Shown here: positions 41,927 through 53,128 of the stretch, one piece after another | Layout of the letters: every line of letters starts with the position of its first letter | How positions within the stretch are numbered: the stretch's first letter is position 1 | NCBI GenBank assembly: GCA_039881145.1 | Contig: JAYKKI010000016.1 | Coordinates: forward strand, 5,729,001 to 5,793,000 | Source: Druceiella hillmani | Lineage: Eukaryota > Arthropoda > Insecta > Lepidoptera > Hepialidae | DNA length: 64,000 nucleotides | Direction: 5' to 3' | Translations under genes and position numbers: made by a program | The notes under the pieces: model-generated | Told to the model about the DNA's origin: nothing | Databases searched by the model: none | Seen by the model: only the letters and a program-made list of their open reading frames with translations

Positions 41927-42540
41927 GCATATTTTTTTCATTAAGATTTATGTCTAATTTGCTATTTAGTTCAGAGCATTTGACTGTGTTCATAGAAAAT
42001 TACTAACCATTACAAATATAAAAGCAAAGAGAACAAATGAATAGAAAAAGTAAAGAATGCACTGTGTAAGTTACAAAAAATATATCAAAGAAAAGAATCA
42101 AGTGTAAAATATTGAGACGCTTATTGGGGTAGAAAATCAATCTATCAAGTACGAGCGCACCGCACTATACAGGTGCAGTAAGCTCTTAAATATATATGAA
42201 AGTTTACACGTAAGAATTGGAATTAGGTTAAGCTACTATAGACATAAATATTATTTTTGATGAAAATATATTTCCCAGTATATATGTTACAAAAGTAAAA
42301 AAGAAATAAGTGGTGGCCTATATCTCTTTATTTGATTATTTTTTATATAAGCTGTTAAAAAGCTAGGGGAGGAAAATTCACACAGTGTAACACTTGGGAA
42401 ATAAAAACTCATACCTTGCAAAGAAGAGCAAATAAAGAATATTGCTAGATATTTTTTATTTCATCTTAAAACACGTCTTCATTTATGTCTCACCTGATGT
42501 GATAAGAATTTCATTCCGAGTACCTAAAAATATACTCCAA
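41927..42540. repeat. Block B, copy 3 (truncated)
   Basis: Matches 4060-4620 and 23500-23760: 'acttgggaaataaaaactca', 'gatattttttatttcatctt' and 'gataagaatttcattccgag'. Similarity ends at about 42540; the remainder of B and all of C are missing from this unit. Confidence 0.8.
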
Positions 42541-42570
42541 AAAAATTAAAAATATTTTTTTTGTTTCCAG

Positions 42571-42732
42571 ATATACATATTTTATTCAATTACCTGTTTT
42601 TTTGTAAATTTGCTCTCAATTGGTCTTAAGGTGCTGATAAAAGCCGATGACCTTGACGGATCTGATTTTCAAGCCCTTACACTTTCCGATAACCTAACGC
42701 CACGCCAATTATGCGGCATATTCACGCACTAA
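42571..42732 (+). other. Exon-like open stretch after a strong splice acceptor, unrecognised
   Basis: A pyrimidine tract and tttttttgtttccag at 42556-42570 form a textbook acceptor. The next 53 codons are open and end at TAA (42730-42732). The second half, from 'AAGGTGCTGATAAAAGCC' on, uses balanced codons (KADDLDGSDFQ, then LTPRQLCG), unlike the surrounding AT-rich noise. No upstream exon or donor was found. It could be a terminal exon fragment copied in from elsewhere, or a GC-richer repeat fragment. Confidence 0.25.
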
Positions 42733-43026
42733 ATTAACTAGCCGCACGGATAATCGTTTGAAACTTATGCTCATTAAAATGTTAATAAGGCTTTTAAATG
42801 TTATTTAACGGCGTATTTACTTGCATCTTTGACAGGAAATCCTTTTTTGCCAAGATTATTATACTCTAGAAATAAGTAGTATAATTAATTTAATGCGAAA
42901 CAATAGATCAAACCTGGATTTATAATTCTGAAAGATTACTTTCTATTGTTTTAATATTTTCATATGATTGAAATATTTCATTACACTGTGTCTATTCCTT
43001 TCAGTTTGTATATAATAGTTTAAGTA

Positions 43027-43132
<106 letters not shown>

Positions 43133-43789
43133 TTTTAAAGGTTGCATGCCATAGTCATATTTAATGCATTTTTATTATTTATTCTAATAAATTATGTTAG
43201 TAAGTAAACTCTCACGACTTTTTTTATAACAATTTCAAACCGAGATAATATATCAGAGTAACACTAATTTATTCAAAGTTGGTGCAGAAAACGTCTAAAA
43301 GAAGACTCCGTTTATCGATAAATACTAACATTTACCCTTGGCTTTACTCACTTCGTTATTGTTAAAAACTTATAAGGAGATAACATAGAAAATCAAACCT
43401 TCCAAAGTCGTCTATAATGGTTAAATGCAATTAAATGCTGTGTCTTTATTTTCGTGACTCTATAATAGAAACGACAGTGAAAACAAACATATTTTCACTA
43501 AATTAGAGATTAAAGGGAGTTATTCTATTGCGTTTCAAAAATTCACATCTATTTGAGATCCCGTTGTGACATTGCTTCGTTGTTCGTATTGTGTAATTTT
43601 TTCAGAGGAATAATATCTTCCAAAATGAAAAATAATCCATGCCATTTACGAGCCAGCATCTTATATTCGCGCATGCAAATCATGGCTATCTGCTGATTGG
43701 TTAGGAAGTGAAAGAAGAATAAACAAACACATTTTCAAATTTATAATGTTAGGATAATATTAGTTAGAATGATATTTACTAGGTTAGAA

Positions 43790-44098
43790 AAAAGTCTAGG
43801 TAATTTTTTTGCAGAAAATTCGATCCATCGATTATTCCAGTCTTGCGTGTAATAGGGACAAACTAGTTACGATGATATTTCCCTGATTTACAAGTAGTCT
43901 ATATTATTTCCTGGCCCGTCAACTGTCTTTGCCCCAAAAATCACGTTGATCTTTTGCTCCATTATGACGAAAAGATGTACAAAAAAACACACTTTTGCAG
44001 TCATGATATTATATAGGATTATAATATTACTTAGGATGATATTTCGCGGGACGAAATGTAGCCTGTGTTTTTTCCCGGTCCGCCTTCTACCTGTATAT
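43790..44098 (+). mobile_element. Two decayed interspersed-repeat tails (RTE/SINE-like) in a row
   Basis: The first copy runs through 'gatgatatttccc', 'tcctggcccgtcaactgtct', 'aaaaatcacgttgatctttt' and 'gctccattatgacgaaaag', to 'cacacttttgcag', 'tataatattacttaggat'. The second starts directly with 'gatgatatttcgcgggacga', then 'aatgtagcctgtgttttttc', and stops at 'ctacctgtat'. These phrases match a 3' tail I know as abundant in lepidopteran genomes. The exact family is not assigned. Confidence 0.65.
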
Positions 44099-44100
44099 AA

Positions 44101-44757
44101 AGTTTATAAATACAAACACGAATAGATTTAAAAAAACAAACCTAAAAAGTAAAGAAAAAATAAAAAGTAGAAAGGGTCATAGACAAGAGTTTATATAAAC
44201 AAACACGAATGTAGAATTTAAAAAGAAATATACCAAAAATATCCAAAATTTAGTGGGCAAAAAGATTACTTAAAAAATATAAATACTAACACGAATTATT
44301 ATACAAAAAAACAGACCAAACCATGTAAAAACTGAATTGGCAAAAAGAGTAGCGTAAAGAAAGTTTATGAATATTTAACACTAATTAGTAATTAAAAAAC
44401 AACAAACCCAAAACATTCAAAACTTAGTAAGCAAAAAGGATGACGTATAAGAATTTAATATACGCAAAAAACCCAAAGTATCCAACAATTCAATAAGCAA
44501 GAAAGGTCGTGTAAAAATAGTTTAGAAATACAAACATGAATTCGTTATTTAAAAACAAGAAACCAAAACATCAAAAATTAAATAATTAAGAATGATTAAG
44601 TAAAATAAATTACAAATACGTTTATATTTGAACTGACATAAGAAAAAGATAAACCCAAAATGTCTAAAAATTTAATAATCAAATAGTACTGTGAAAAAAG
44701 TTTATAAATATAAACACAAATTAATATGAAAAAGGATAAACCCAAAATATCCAATAG
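44101..44757. repeat. Minisatellite, about 87 bp period, about 7.5 copies
   Basis: Copies start near 44101, 44188, 44276, 44362, 44450 (shortened), 44518, 44605 and 44699. The consensus order is 'agtttataaatacaaacacg' then 'aat', an A-rich part with 'acaaaccca', 'aatatccaaaattt', 'agtaagcaaaaagg' and 'gtaaaa'. Copies have diverged considerably. It immediately follows the truncated repeat tail and occurs only in unit 3. Confidence 0.8.
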
Positions 44758-45420
44758 GGTGTAAGGTGGCGCTTTTTATTTTCTTTCCCTGAGGATATAA
44801 TAAACCTTCCCATAGCGAAATTTAAAACGTATATTAAACACGTGCTTATTTCAAAGAATTATTACTGCATCTTAGACTATGTTGAAGATCATTATTTATT
44901 CATAAAAATTAGAAGTTAAATCGTGACATTTCAAAAGAGACTTTAATAGTTCTACGTGAAAGAAAATAAAACAAATTAAAAAAAAAATTAAATTGCATTC
45001 AATATGCACATATATCCGTATCCTGTCAAAAAAAATGTTAGAATATCATTGGTGCGTAACTCCACTTACATCTACGATATTGAAACATAGATCCAAAACT
45101 GTGATTAAAATTAATTTAATTATGTCGCGCTTTATTTTTTGAGCGGGTGGGAAAACACGCGACCTAAGTTTGATTAGCGAGGCTCCTCAGCGCACATTGT
45201 CCGTTTGCATGTGAGTAAAAGAGAAACAAAGGACAACGCCAAAACGCGTCTGTACATTCAAGAGAAATAATACGTTTTATTTTTTTATTACAATTCTATT
45301 TACTTTATTGAAAATAAAAAACAATCAAGATTTTAAATAGGACTTGAACAGTTAGTTTTTTAATTATATTAATAGTCTTATACATAAAATAACTAATTTT
45401 GTTCAAAATTTCAAGAAACC

Positions 45421-47070
45421 GCCTGGTTCCTTTTAAGTAATCGCCTGGTACACGACATCATTTCCATGTCCCCCGATAGTATTTTAAGCTTTTATGGGGA
45501 TGTTTGAACGTAACATCTTGTTGTATTTGCCTAATATGAGATATATATTATATGTACATAAATATAGATTTTATTTATATCGCACATGTGTGCGTAATTA
45601 TGCTACACAATATTTATATGATACACCATTAAATCGATGAAAATAAAAGAAAAATCGTTATAATTGTAATTCATTTTAAATTATAATTTCCGTTCAGACT
45701 TCCATATCTTCAGAAGTCTATTTTCAGTATCCTAATTCCCTAATTTATTTATATACAGGCTGTAGATTAATTGGCCTAGTATTTTTTTTAATCCCTTTTG
45801 AAAATATAAACCAAACACAATTCGTAACGTTTTTGATTTTGATTCTTATTAATGAAATATAACTTATTTTTAATGAAAAAATCATTTTTATTTTCAACAT
45901 ATTCTCAATCATAATTACATTTACGCATTTTATACTGCTTACATTCATACTTTACGTAATGCAGCATGCATTACGAGCATACTACTTTGTTAAAGTCATG
46001 CAGCACCCGATTTGCGCACACTGCAGGATGCTGAAATGATACAGGATGAGATGTCTTCAATTGAGGTCAACATTGCGTTCCATTAATAAGTTAGGTAACA
46101 AATCATGCATTAGTTAAACCAATATATGTAATCATTAGTAATAGGATACAGATTAAGATGAAAAATCCGTTTTTAAAACGAAATTGTGATTTAAGGTAAG
46201 CACCAATTCTAACTGTGCACAATTATTTAATAATTTATAATCGCAGGATCAAAAAATGTTATCTCTATGATCAAATATAACAATTATATTTAATCTCAAC
46301 ATGTAAACAATCCTCTGCATGAAAAGAGAAAAAAGAAGATATTTCATAGATCTTTAAACGAATTATGAATATTCATTCGAAATAGACCGGAAAAATCAGT
46401 TGATTGAATCTGAAAACATGAAATCATTATTCTGACGTTTTCATCCGTTGCTTATTTTAAAGATTGCTTACCTGAAGACGATTTGTCAACAGCGGCACAG
46501 GAAAAATATGTCGGAAAGATAATTTTTTTTATAGTTTATTCAAAGAATATTCATATATATTTCAACGACTTCAACAAAGTGGGTTTGAGGTATTTCATTC
46601 CTTTTTTACATTTATGTTTTTAATGGAATGTCAATTTTCATTATTCTTAAATGTAAAATTTAAGAATACTAACTTCATGTTTTCCATTTAGGTTATACGC
46701 TCTTATTTTCTTTATCGATTTAAATTGTTTCTTGTAAAGATGAAATGTTACAGATTTAGTTCGCGGAATTCACAGTCAACCAATTTTAATGAATATATTT
46801 TATGTTTTTTGATTAAATGTGGTACAACTTTATCGTCAATACAGATACGTGCTTTTCTGATTTTTTTCTTTCTGTATGGATTACTCTATGCCAAATTTAA
46901 ATTTTACAATTCAATTAGAAGTAGTCTAGGGTTTCGATAAGGGATTCAGTGAATGATGTTCGGTTATTTATATCTCAGGAACTGTTATAGCTACGTTTAT
47001 AAAATTTTGGGTTCTATGTAATTAGACAGAGGAAAATATATAATGAACAAACGAAATTATAAGTCTGTAG
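45421..47070. repeat. Block D, copy 3
   Basis: Matches 26700-28600 and 33240-34400: 'ggttccttttaagtaa', 'acacgacatcatttcc', 'gcaggatgctgaaatg', 'tttgtcaacagcggcac', 'atctcaggaactgttatagc' and 'tagctacgtttataa'. The frames 45745-45948 and 46725-46940 are not shared with sister copies. The sequence stops at 'aagtctgtag' (47070), where the piggyBac-like fragment begins. Confidence 0.8.
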
Positions 47071-47239
47071 GTACATCCTCCGTATCACCAAAATAATTGT
47101 TATCGTCACTATTATCACTATCACTTAAAATTTGCATTACGCCAAATCGTGAGCGCACCACAATATCACTCCCACTATCACTTTCTTCATAACATGAAAA
47201 ACAATCATTTTCACTTGAATTATTTTCGTATTCCGACAT
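47057..47239 (-). pseudogene. piggyBac-like transposase, N-terminal fragment
   Basis: The first roughly 55 codons look transposon-derived; the last few read through the junction into block D and hit a stop. The peptide has MSEYENNSSEND, then 'EESDSGSD' and 'LSDSDNSDD', the acidic low-complexity start common in piggyBac-family transposases. The catalytic DDD core and the cysteine-rich C-terminus are absent, so the product cannot be active. No intact partner is seen in this window. Confidence 0.55.
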
Positions 47240-47478
47240 TATGGGTTAAAAATTTTATTTTCCTGGATCTCTTTTATATTGTAATTATTAATAACATTAT
47301 AATTTGAATCGTATGTAACACGTAGAAAGATAAAAAATTAGCGATGCCTGAGAGCGAACTCCCCTACCGCGCGTTAAACACCAATTGATTTCGCGAGCGC
47401 CATCGCGCTCGTGGCAAAATTAGTGCGTACGCGCACGAGTTGCTACGCGATGGCGCTCGTCGGCACTCAAACGGTTAA
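47071..47478 (-). mobile_element. piggyBac-like element, truncated 5' end
   Basis: On the minus strand it begins TTAACCGTTTGAGTGCCGAC (TTAA at 47475-47478). It continues with a GC-rich leader carrying an inverted repeat: gagcgccatcgcg near 47395 against cgcgatggcgctc near 47447. It then enters an acidic reading frame from ATG at 47239. TTAA target plus short terminal motif plus acidic Ser/Asp-rich start is the piggyBac pattern. It breaks off at about 47071, so nearly all of the transposase and the 3' end are missing. The sister units have an intact 'ggttaaatattt' at this site (10639 and 29020), and about 420 bp next to it is lost here. Confidence 0.65.
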
Positions 47479-48119
47479 ATAATTATGAGAGATAAGCCCG
47501 AGATCAGTTGAAGTATAGCTCATTCTTTTTTTTTTGAGCTTAAGTAAATTAGATATATATGAAAATATTTCTATATATGTCTAATTTACTTAAGCTCTTA
47601 TAAAGTACTAGCTGTGCCTACGAATTCATTCACGTAAATTTTTTTCTCTTAAATATTACCCCTGGATATATACTATTACTATTCAAAATTTCATCAAATT
47701 CCATTCAGTAGAGTTTGCGTGATACCCGCTCAAATTAATATACTACTCACCTAGACTACTCAGATATTCAGACAAAAATTCTAAAACATTTTTTTGTGGC
47801 GTCCATTATCATTCTATTTGCTAATCACTTTTTTTCATTTTTTCTATTCACAGAATTCATTCTCTTACAATTTTATTATATATAATGATAATGAAATAAC
47901 TAATTAATAATTATTTAGGTTAACAAATTGTAGATTCGTCTAACAACTAATTTGTTGATTAGCACGTACCGTTTTTAAAAACTTCTGTCAAATTGTATTA
48001 ATAAATAAAAATATTCAAAGAATTATACTTTAAGTAAGTTTGAGGAGTTTAGAAGTAAAATACTTCGATTTAAATTCTCCGTCGACTTGATTTACGAATA
48101 CAAAAAATAATATTTAAAA
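47479..48119. repeat. Block E, copy 3
   Basis: Matches 10645-11060, 29030-29460 and 34790-35110: 'ataagcccgagatcagttga', 'tacttaagctcttataa', 'taataaataaaaatattcaa' and 'gtcgacttgatttacgaata'. It is interrupted by a palindrome at 47536-47597 and by an interspersed-repeat tail at 47607-47885. Confidence 0.75.
47607..47885 (+). mobile_element. Decayed interspersed-repeat tail ('actagctgtgcc' type)
   Basis: It begins 'tactagctgtgcctacga', then 'attcattcacgtaaatt', 'atttcatcaaattccattca' and 'gtttgcgtgata', and ends 'cagaattcattctc...ttattatatataatgat'. This order matches a very common insect and lepidopteran RTE/SINE-like 3' end. It is absent from blocks E1, E2a and E2b, so it inserted after unit duplication. 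Confidence 0.65.
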
Positions 48120-48297
48120 CTTTGTTTGGCTCCATTAAAATTTTTATTTTTTTTTATTACGACTTGCAATATTTGACGGCGGCCATTGTTCGTTATTGTT
48201 TTGCAATAATTGTCATCTACTTATGTATCAAACTGCAGTGCACAATATGGAATAATACTTCGGTTACTAAAGTGTATAATCTCCTATATTTGGTTTA

Positions 48298-48540
48298 TGT
48301 TTCCCTCATATTGCTTAGATATAAACTTCCTTAAAACTAATACATAAGAGAAAAAATAAGAAAACAGTTATACCACACTTACAACAAGTTATACCACACT
48401 TACTTATTTTTCCCTCACTTTATTGTCACATAAACTTCCTTAAAACTAATACATAAGGGAAAAAAACAGAAAATTGCCAAATATATATTGGGATTGGGGA
48501 TAAACTTATACCATACTAATTTATTTTTCCCTCATCTTGT
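48298..48540. repeat. Short tandem repeat, about 107-117 bp period
   Basis: Copies start at 48298, 48405 and (partial) 48522, with the same unit as 11221-11470. The first copy has an extra internal duplication of 'gttataccacacttac'. Confidence 0.8.
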
Positions 48541-48949
48541 TTATATACTCGATGTTAATCAAGCTACTAAATTTGAATCTAAATTAAATTTTTAAAAAAC
48601 TTACATAGAATAATAAACAACAATAATACAATTCTATACTCCTTATTTTAACCCATTTTACTTTATTCATCCTCAAACATGATTTTATATTTGTTTAGTA
48701 TTCGTAAGTATAATCCGTTCACGTATTCTTAGTCTTTCAAGTTTTATTTTTCTATAAATCTTCTTTGAGTTTGTATTAATGTTTTCTTATAGTTTGTATT
48801 AATGTTTTTTTTTTATTTCGTTAATAATTATTGATGAAAATTTTCCTTTTTGTGCATTTACTTTCGTATTTTCAAGCGTACGTCATATCTTCCTTAAACT
48901 TCATTTATTCTTTATTTTATATCATTTATTTATTTATATACACAGCCAA

Positions 48950-49190
48950 ATGAAATTATGTGGTGTAGTATTATTTCTACTTTATTTAAATTATTAACCA
49001 CGACCTAGGTTTCGTTGTAACACAATATCTTCCGCGGGTGGCAGGTGGGCCACTGCAAGATGTCATCATACAACGACACCTAAGTCGTGGTAATGAATTT
49101 AAATAAAGTAGAAATAATACTACATCACTTAGTTTCATTTAGTTGTAAGTAATGGCTTCCTACAAAGTTATCGTCAAATATATTTAATAT
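48950..49190. mobile_element. Foldback/MITE-like element, copy 5
   Basis: Two arms of about 90 bases face each other: 'caaatgaaattatgtggtgt' to 'ccacgacctaggtttcgttg', and 'caacgacacctaagtcgtgg' to 'actacatcacttagtttcat'. The loop is 'cttccgcgggtggcaggtgg' and following. Both arms carry a damaged core. Unit 1 has an empty site (11893-11910). 'tttatatac' on the left and 'tttatgtac' on the right may be the target-site duplication. Confidence 0.8.
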
Positions 49191-50158
49191 TTATGTACAG
49201 TTTTGGAAACATTGCAGTTATTACATCTACGCGTTTCAATAATGAAAACGAGTCACTTAAATAAATTTATTACACGCCATAACAAATAAAAACTTATCGA
49301 GGTGTGTCATACACCTCAATAAGTTTATATCCATACTCATTACAGATAAACCACACTCTGATGTAACCACGATTAGGTAGTTGGATAATTGTATACCATG
49401 GGAAAATGTATAATTTCCATAAAATCTAAATGGCGGTATAGCAAGAAATACCACGTGCGAAGTGTTATGTTTTGTCCATGTATAAACTACAAAATTTCCT
49501 AGCTAAATTAATGTACCCACATGTTTGAAAACCATATTTATATAGTTATTTTTAGTTTGTCCATAGCCTTATATCAACATTTCAGTAGTAGGTACTTTTC
49601 TTTGATTAGACATCATAAGAAAATTTACATATATTTTCCACATTTAAAACAACAGATTCTAAAAGTATTTATTATTAAAAGCTAATAAATCAACATATGT
49701 TAGGTATGCAGAATATTTCCTATTACTGCTCAATTTTAGTCTAAATTTGTTTATACGATTGCCGAAGTTCAATTTCAAAAGCAACGGAAGTACAATATAA
49801 CCCTAACGACATCCATATTTACTTCAAGTAACTGATTAACCCTCACCAACTAGAAATATTTTCTGTGTTTTACAATTAATAACTTGAATGTAATCCTGCC
49901 CTTAGAGATGTAAATCTAGTACCTACTTGACTCAGCACCTATTTTGGTATAATTCCTAATAATGTTCCAACATAAACCCGTATTTCACCAAATTATTCCA
50001 TGTCAGACTTAGTTAAAAGCTGGTCCAGTTGACACCAAATATATAATAGAGAAAACCGTTCATCCACTTCTGTCCAGTTCTTGTTAGAGAATTAATTTGT
50101 CATCAATTATTTTGTTGTCGATTTTAGACCACCCGCTACTATTTATTTATAAACTCAC

Positions 50159-50282
50159 CTCAAGGGTCTGGACAGGGATGATAAATTGCTACGTTCCGCT
50201 ACAGTAACTTGTGATACCACAATTGCTCGTATTTTCGTATGTGAAGTATGATTATTGGAGTTGGCTACTCTCGTCTCATCCG
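50159..50282 (-). other. Possible exon bounded by splice-like sites, unrecognised
   Basis: On the minus strand 'catatttacag' (acceptor) is followed by an open 124-base stretch and then 'ccttgag' with gtgagt, a consensus donor. The frame reads DETRVANSNNH, then 'VSQVTVAERSNLSSLSRPL'. The unit 1 copy (12838-12945) keeps the donor and the last 20 codons. It has an 8-base insertion and a 9-base deletion upstream and has lost the acceptor. Conservation continues into the supposed intron, which weakens the exon reading. Confidence 0.25.
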
Positions 50283-51678
50283 CTGTAAATATGATTGCAA
50301 TCTTGTAAAAGAAATAAAATTTCGATATTAAAGTATACATTTAATAAAAACAATTTTTATCAAATCCTGAGTTATTGATTCTAAAACACATTGAACGTTT
50401 AAATATATAACAAAAACGTTTAACCGTGTTAGACCTTACTGTTATTGAGATTCGCTTGCTGATATAGTTAAATACGCAAAAAATGTTTTAGATTGTACCA
50501 AGTTAAAAGTATCTACAACCATTCAAAACTATCATCTAAATGATGTTTTCTACTATTACGTTTTGATATTATTTTACATCGTGATTGCGATAATGTCATA
50601 TAATATGCATAATTGTTTAGGAAACTTAAATTTTATTTAGCCATTTTATAATATATCGACATTTTTGCCAGAGGACCACAGGGTTATCCTTTTTCCACTC
50701 TTTTTTTGCACTTTTATTGTTTCTGTAGTGGGATAACTTTTTTGTACAATCATTAATATACTGCGGTCTTCAGTGTTGGTTTAATAAACTCACTTTTCAC
50801 ATTAATATCTACAATGCAAATTACTATGATCAATCCAATTAAATCACAGGTTAAAATAATTGGTTGTCAAAAACTTCTAAATAACCTTAACTGACTATCA
50901 ATACAGGTCCTTCACGGTTATTTACGGATGTGATGCAATACCTTATTTTTCAATTATGAAAGATTTAACATACGGTATCATCTCACATAACATCGTCGCA
51001 AAAAAGACGTTAGCTGGAAAGTGTCCTTTGAAAATACACTCTTTCAAATGGGCAAAATCACTTCCCATAATTTATTTTAAAGTGCATGTTTGTTAAGCTA
51101 TACCTTTGCGTATTCACGATTATAGAGTTGTACGTAATTTAAATTTAACCGAGCAACTTCTCAATACATTAAAACGGCTTCAAAATCAATGTATCCGATT
51201 AAAATTTCGCCTCAATAAAATGACATTTCCGACCATCGGTCATAACTGAATGGTTGACTGAACTCAGTAGAAAGCTAACCTCAAATCGCATAGCTTTTTA
51301 CTGACTTATAAAACTTGGAATGAACCAAATACAAACTTGGAAGCAAAAAATCTAATCGTGCTAAATCGCTTTACATAAAATAATCAATAGATCGAATATT
51401 CCTGATGTATCGCTTGAGTATGGTTTTATTTAATTTGACGTTAATTCTGTTTCCACCCTTAATTATATCTATGCATAAATACCTTAATTTTTTCTCCTTT
51501 GTTTATCGTTTCTACCTGTTTGGCTGCTATCATTGCCCGTATCGTTTCTCACAATCTATCATTGCACGATATTTCTCACTTGTTGCGTTGTGATTAGCCG
51601 TAAGAAGTTTCTTCTAAATATATACATTTATGTATGTTTAGCTTTCTAAATCACAGTAAAATTTAATAAATAAAGGGT

Positions 51679-51690
51679 ATATATATATAC

Positions 51691-51721
<31 letters not shown>

Positions 51722-51773
51722 CGTGTGTGTGTGTGTGTGCGTGTGTGTGTGTGTGTGTGTGTATGTATGTGTT
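51679..51773. repeat. (AT)n-(GT)n microsatellite
   Basis: AT tract followed by about 70 bases of GT with occasional GC steps. It is the counterpart of the AT tract at 14361. Confidence 0.95.
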
Positions 51774-52781
51774 TATAATATGATCGTTTATCCACATTCA
51801 GAGTTCTAGTGGTCATAGTAGGGCAATCACAGTTAAACTTAGGTTAATTTGACATCTATCATCATATTTAGTACAGTTTTTATTATGTAATTTTTCTATC
51901 ATTCCATTCACCGACATCCGACGACGATGTAACCTTTAATTATTTTTACTGCAAGTGGTGTGTAAAGATCAATATACAGATTTAATTCAAGTCTAATAAA
52001 TTTAAAAAATCCAGTATTCAATAACATTACTAATACTAGTATTGTCATTGGAAACTAAATACAATATTTCATCAATAAGCAAAACTAAACGGTATTTTTT
52101 TATCACGCTGGTCTTTCATGCTCATATTAATCTGTATTTTTGTTGCTGGTATTTAAGATATTTTTATAAATAAGCGCAAGCCCCAAGCCTTGAACTTAGA
52201 GCCGGAACAATAACTGGCAATAAGTAGGGACCTCTCGACTCGCACAATGGCGCATTTGTCCCCGAAATAAAACACCATCATTTTCGTTCCTCATGTATTG
52301 TTTACTCTGTATAACACATTTCCGATACGATCCAGCTGCATTACGTACTTTGCATTGGAAACCGTGACTTACGTTCGAATGGTTCAAATAATAGTTTGTA
52401 CAGAACCATTTGATCTACGAATTTGTGGCGCGACTTCATCTAAAGTCTTGTGCGTACGATAAAATATCATCAACTCTGTGTCTAGTTTTAAATTCCGATG
52501 CGCAGAAAATAAAATACCCATTTCGAATCACTGTGTGACTATACATTTATGAATTATAAATTATTCTAAAATTATATACGGGTATTTAGGAAATTAGGTA
52601 CATGGATTCCGAATATGGTATTATAATGGTTATCTAGTACACCAGATTGCTGAAAATATTTAAAAGTTGGGCTTTGAAATTACGAGTTACAATTACAATT
52701 ACAATTTTAGTAAACGAAGAAAATATAAATAAAAAAAATAGGTCAACGATCGGTTAAATCTTGCGTACATACTATTCCGTG

Positions 52782-52869
<88 letters not shown>

Positions 52870-53119
52870 GTATAGTATTCCGAATATAATTATAGATTTT
52901 TAGCATCATTAAAACAAACAGCTTTTACAAGATAATATTTTACATTGGTTTTTAAATAAGTTGGTAAATCGCATAAAAATATTTATTGGTCCCGTCGTAT
53001 TCCTCTTTTAATTTTAAAATCATGCCATCAAAAATATGTAGATGTTTTGGAACACATAAGAGTTCGTAAAATACGAGTAACGGACTGTGCAAAGTACAAA
53101 TATTTTAATAAAACTCTGT
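51774..53119. repeat. Block F, copy 3, middle part
   Basis: Matches 14440-15485. It includes the conserved island 52230-52375 and an AT tract at 52785-52865. The minus frame 52196-52387 is the counterpart of the frame at 14802-15089. Similarity ends at 'ctgttaaacatat' (53128). Confidence 0.8.
52785..52865. repeat. (AT)n microsatellite flanked by a short duplication
   Basis: AT tract with 'tattccgtgtatat' on its left and 'tatccgtgtatagtattccg' on its right. Unit 1 has a single 'ctattccgtgtcgg' and no AT tract here (15220). Confidence 0.9.
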
Positions 53120-53128
53120 TAAACATAT

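Larger units (their letters stand above)
48120..51678. repeat. Block F, copy 3, first part
   Basis: Matches 11080-14360 throughout. The region 49960-50220 is the best preserved. The frames 48122-48334 and 51405-51593 are not maintained in unit 1. A foldback element interrupts it at 48950-49190. A possible exon at 50159-50282 is listed separately. Confidence 0.8.
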
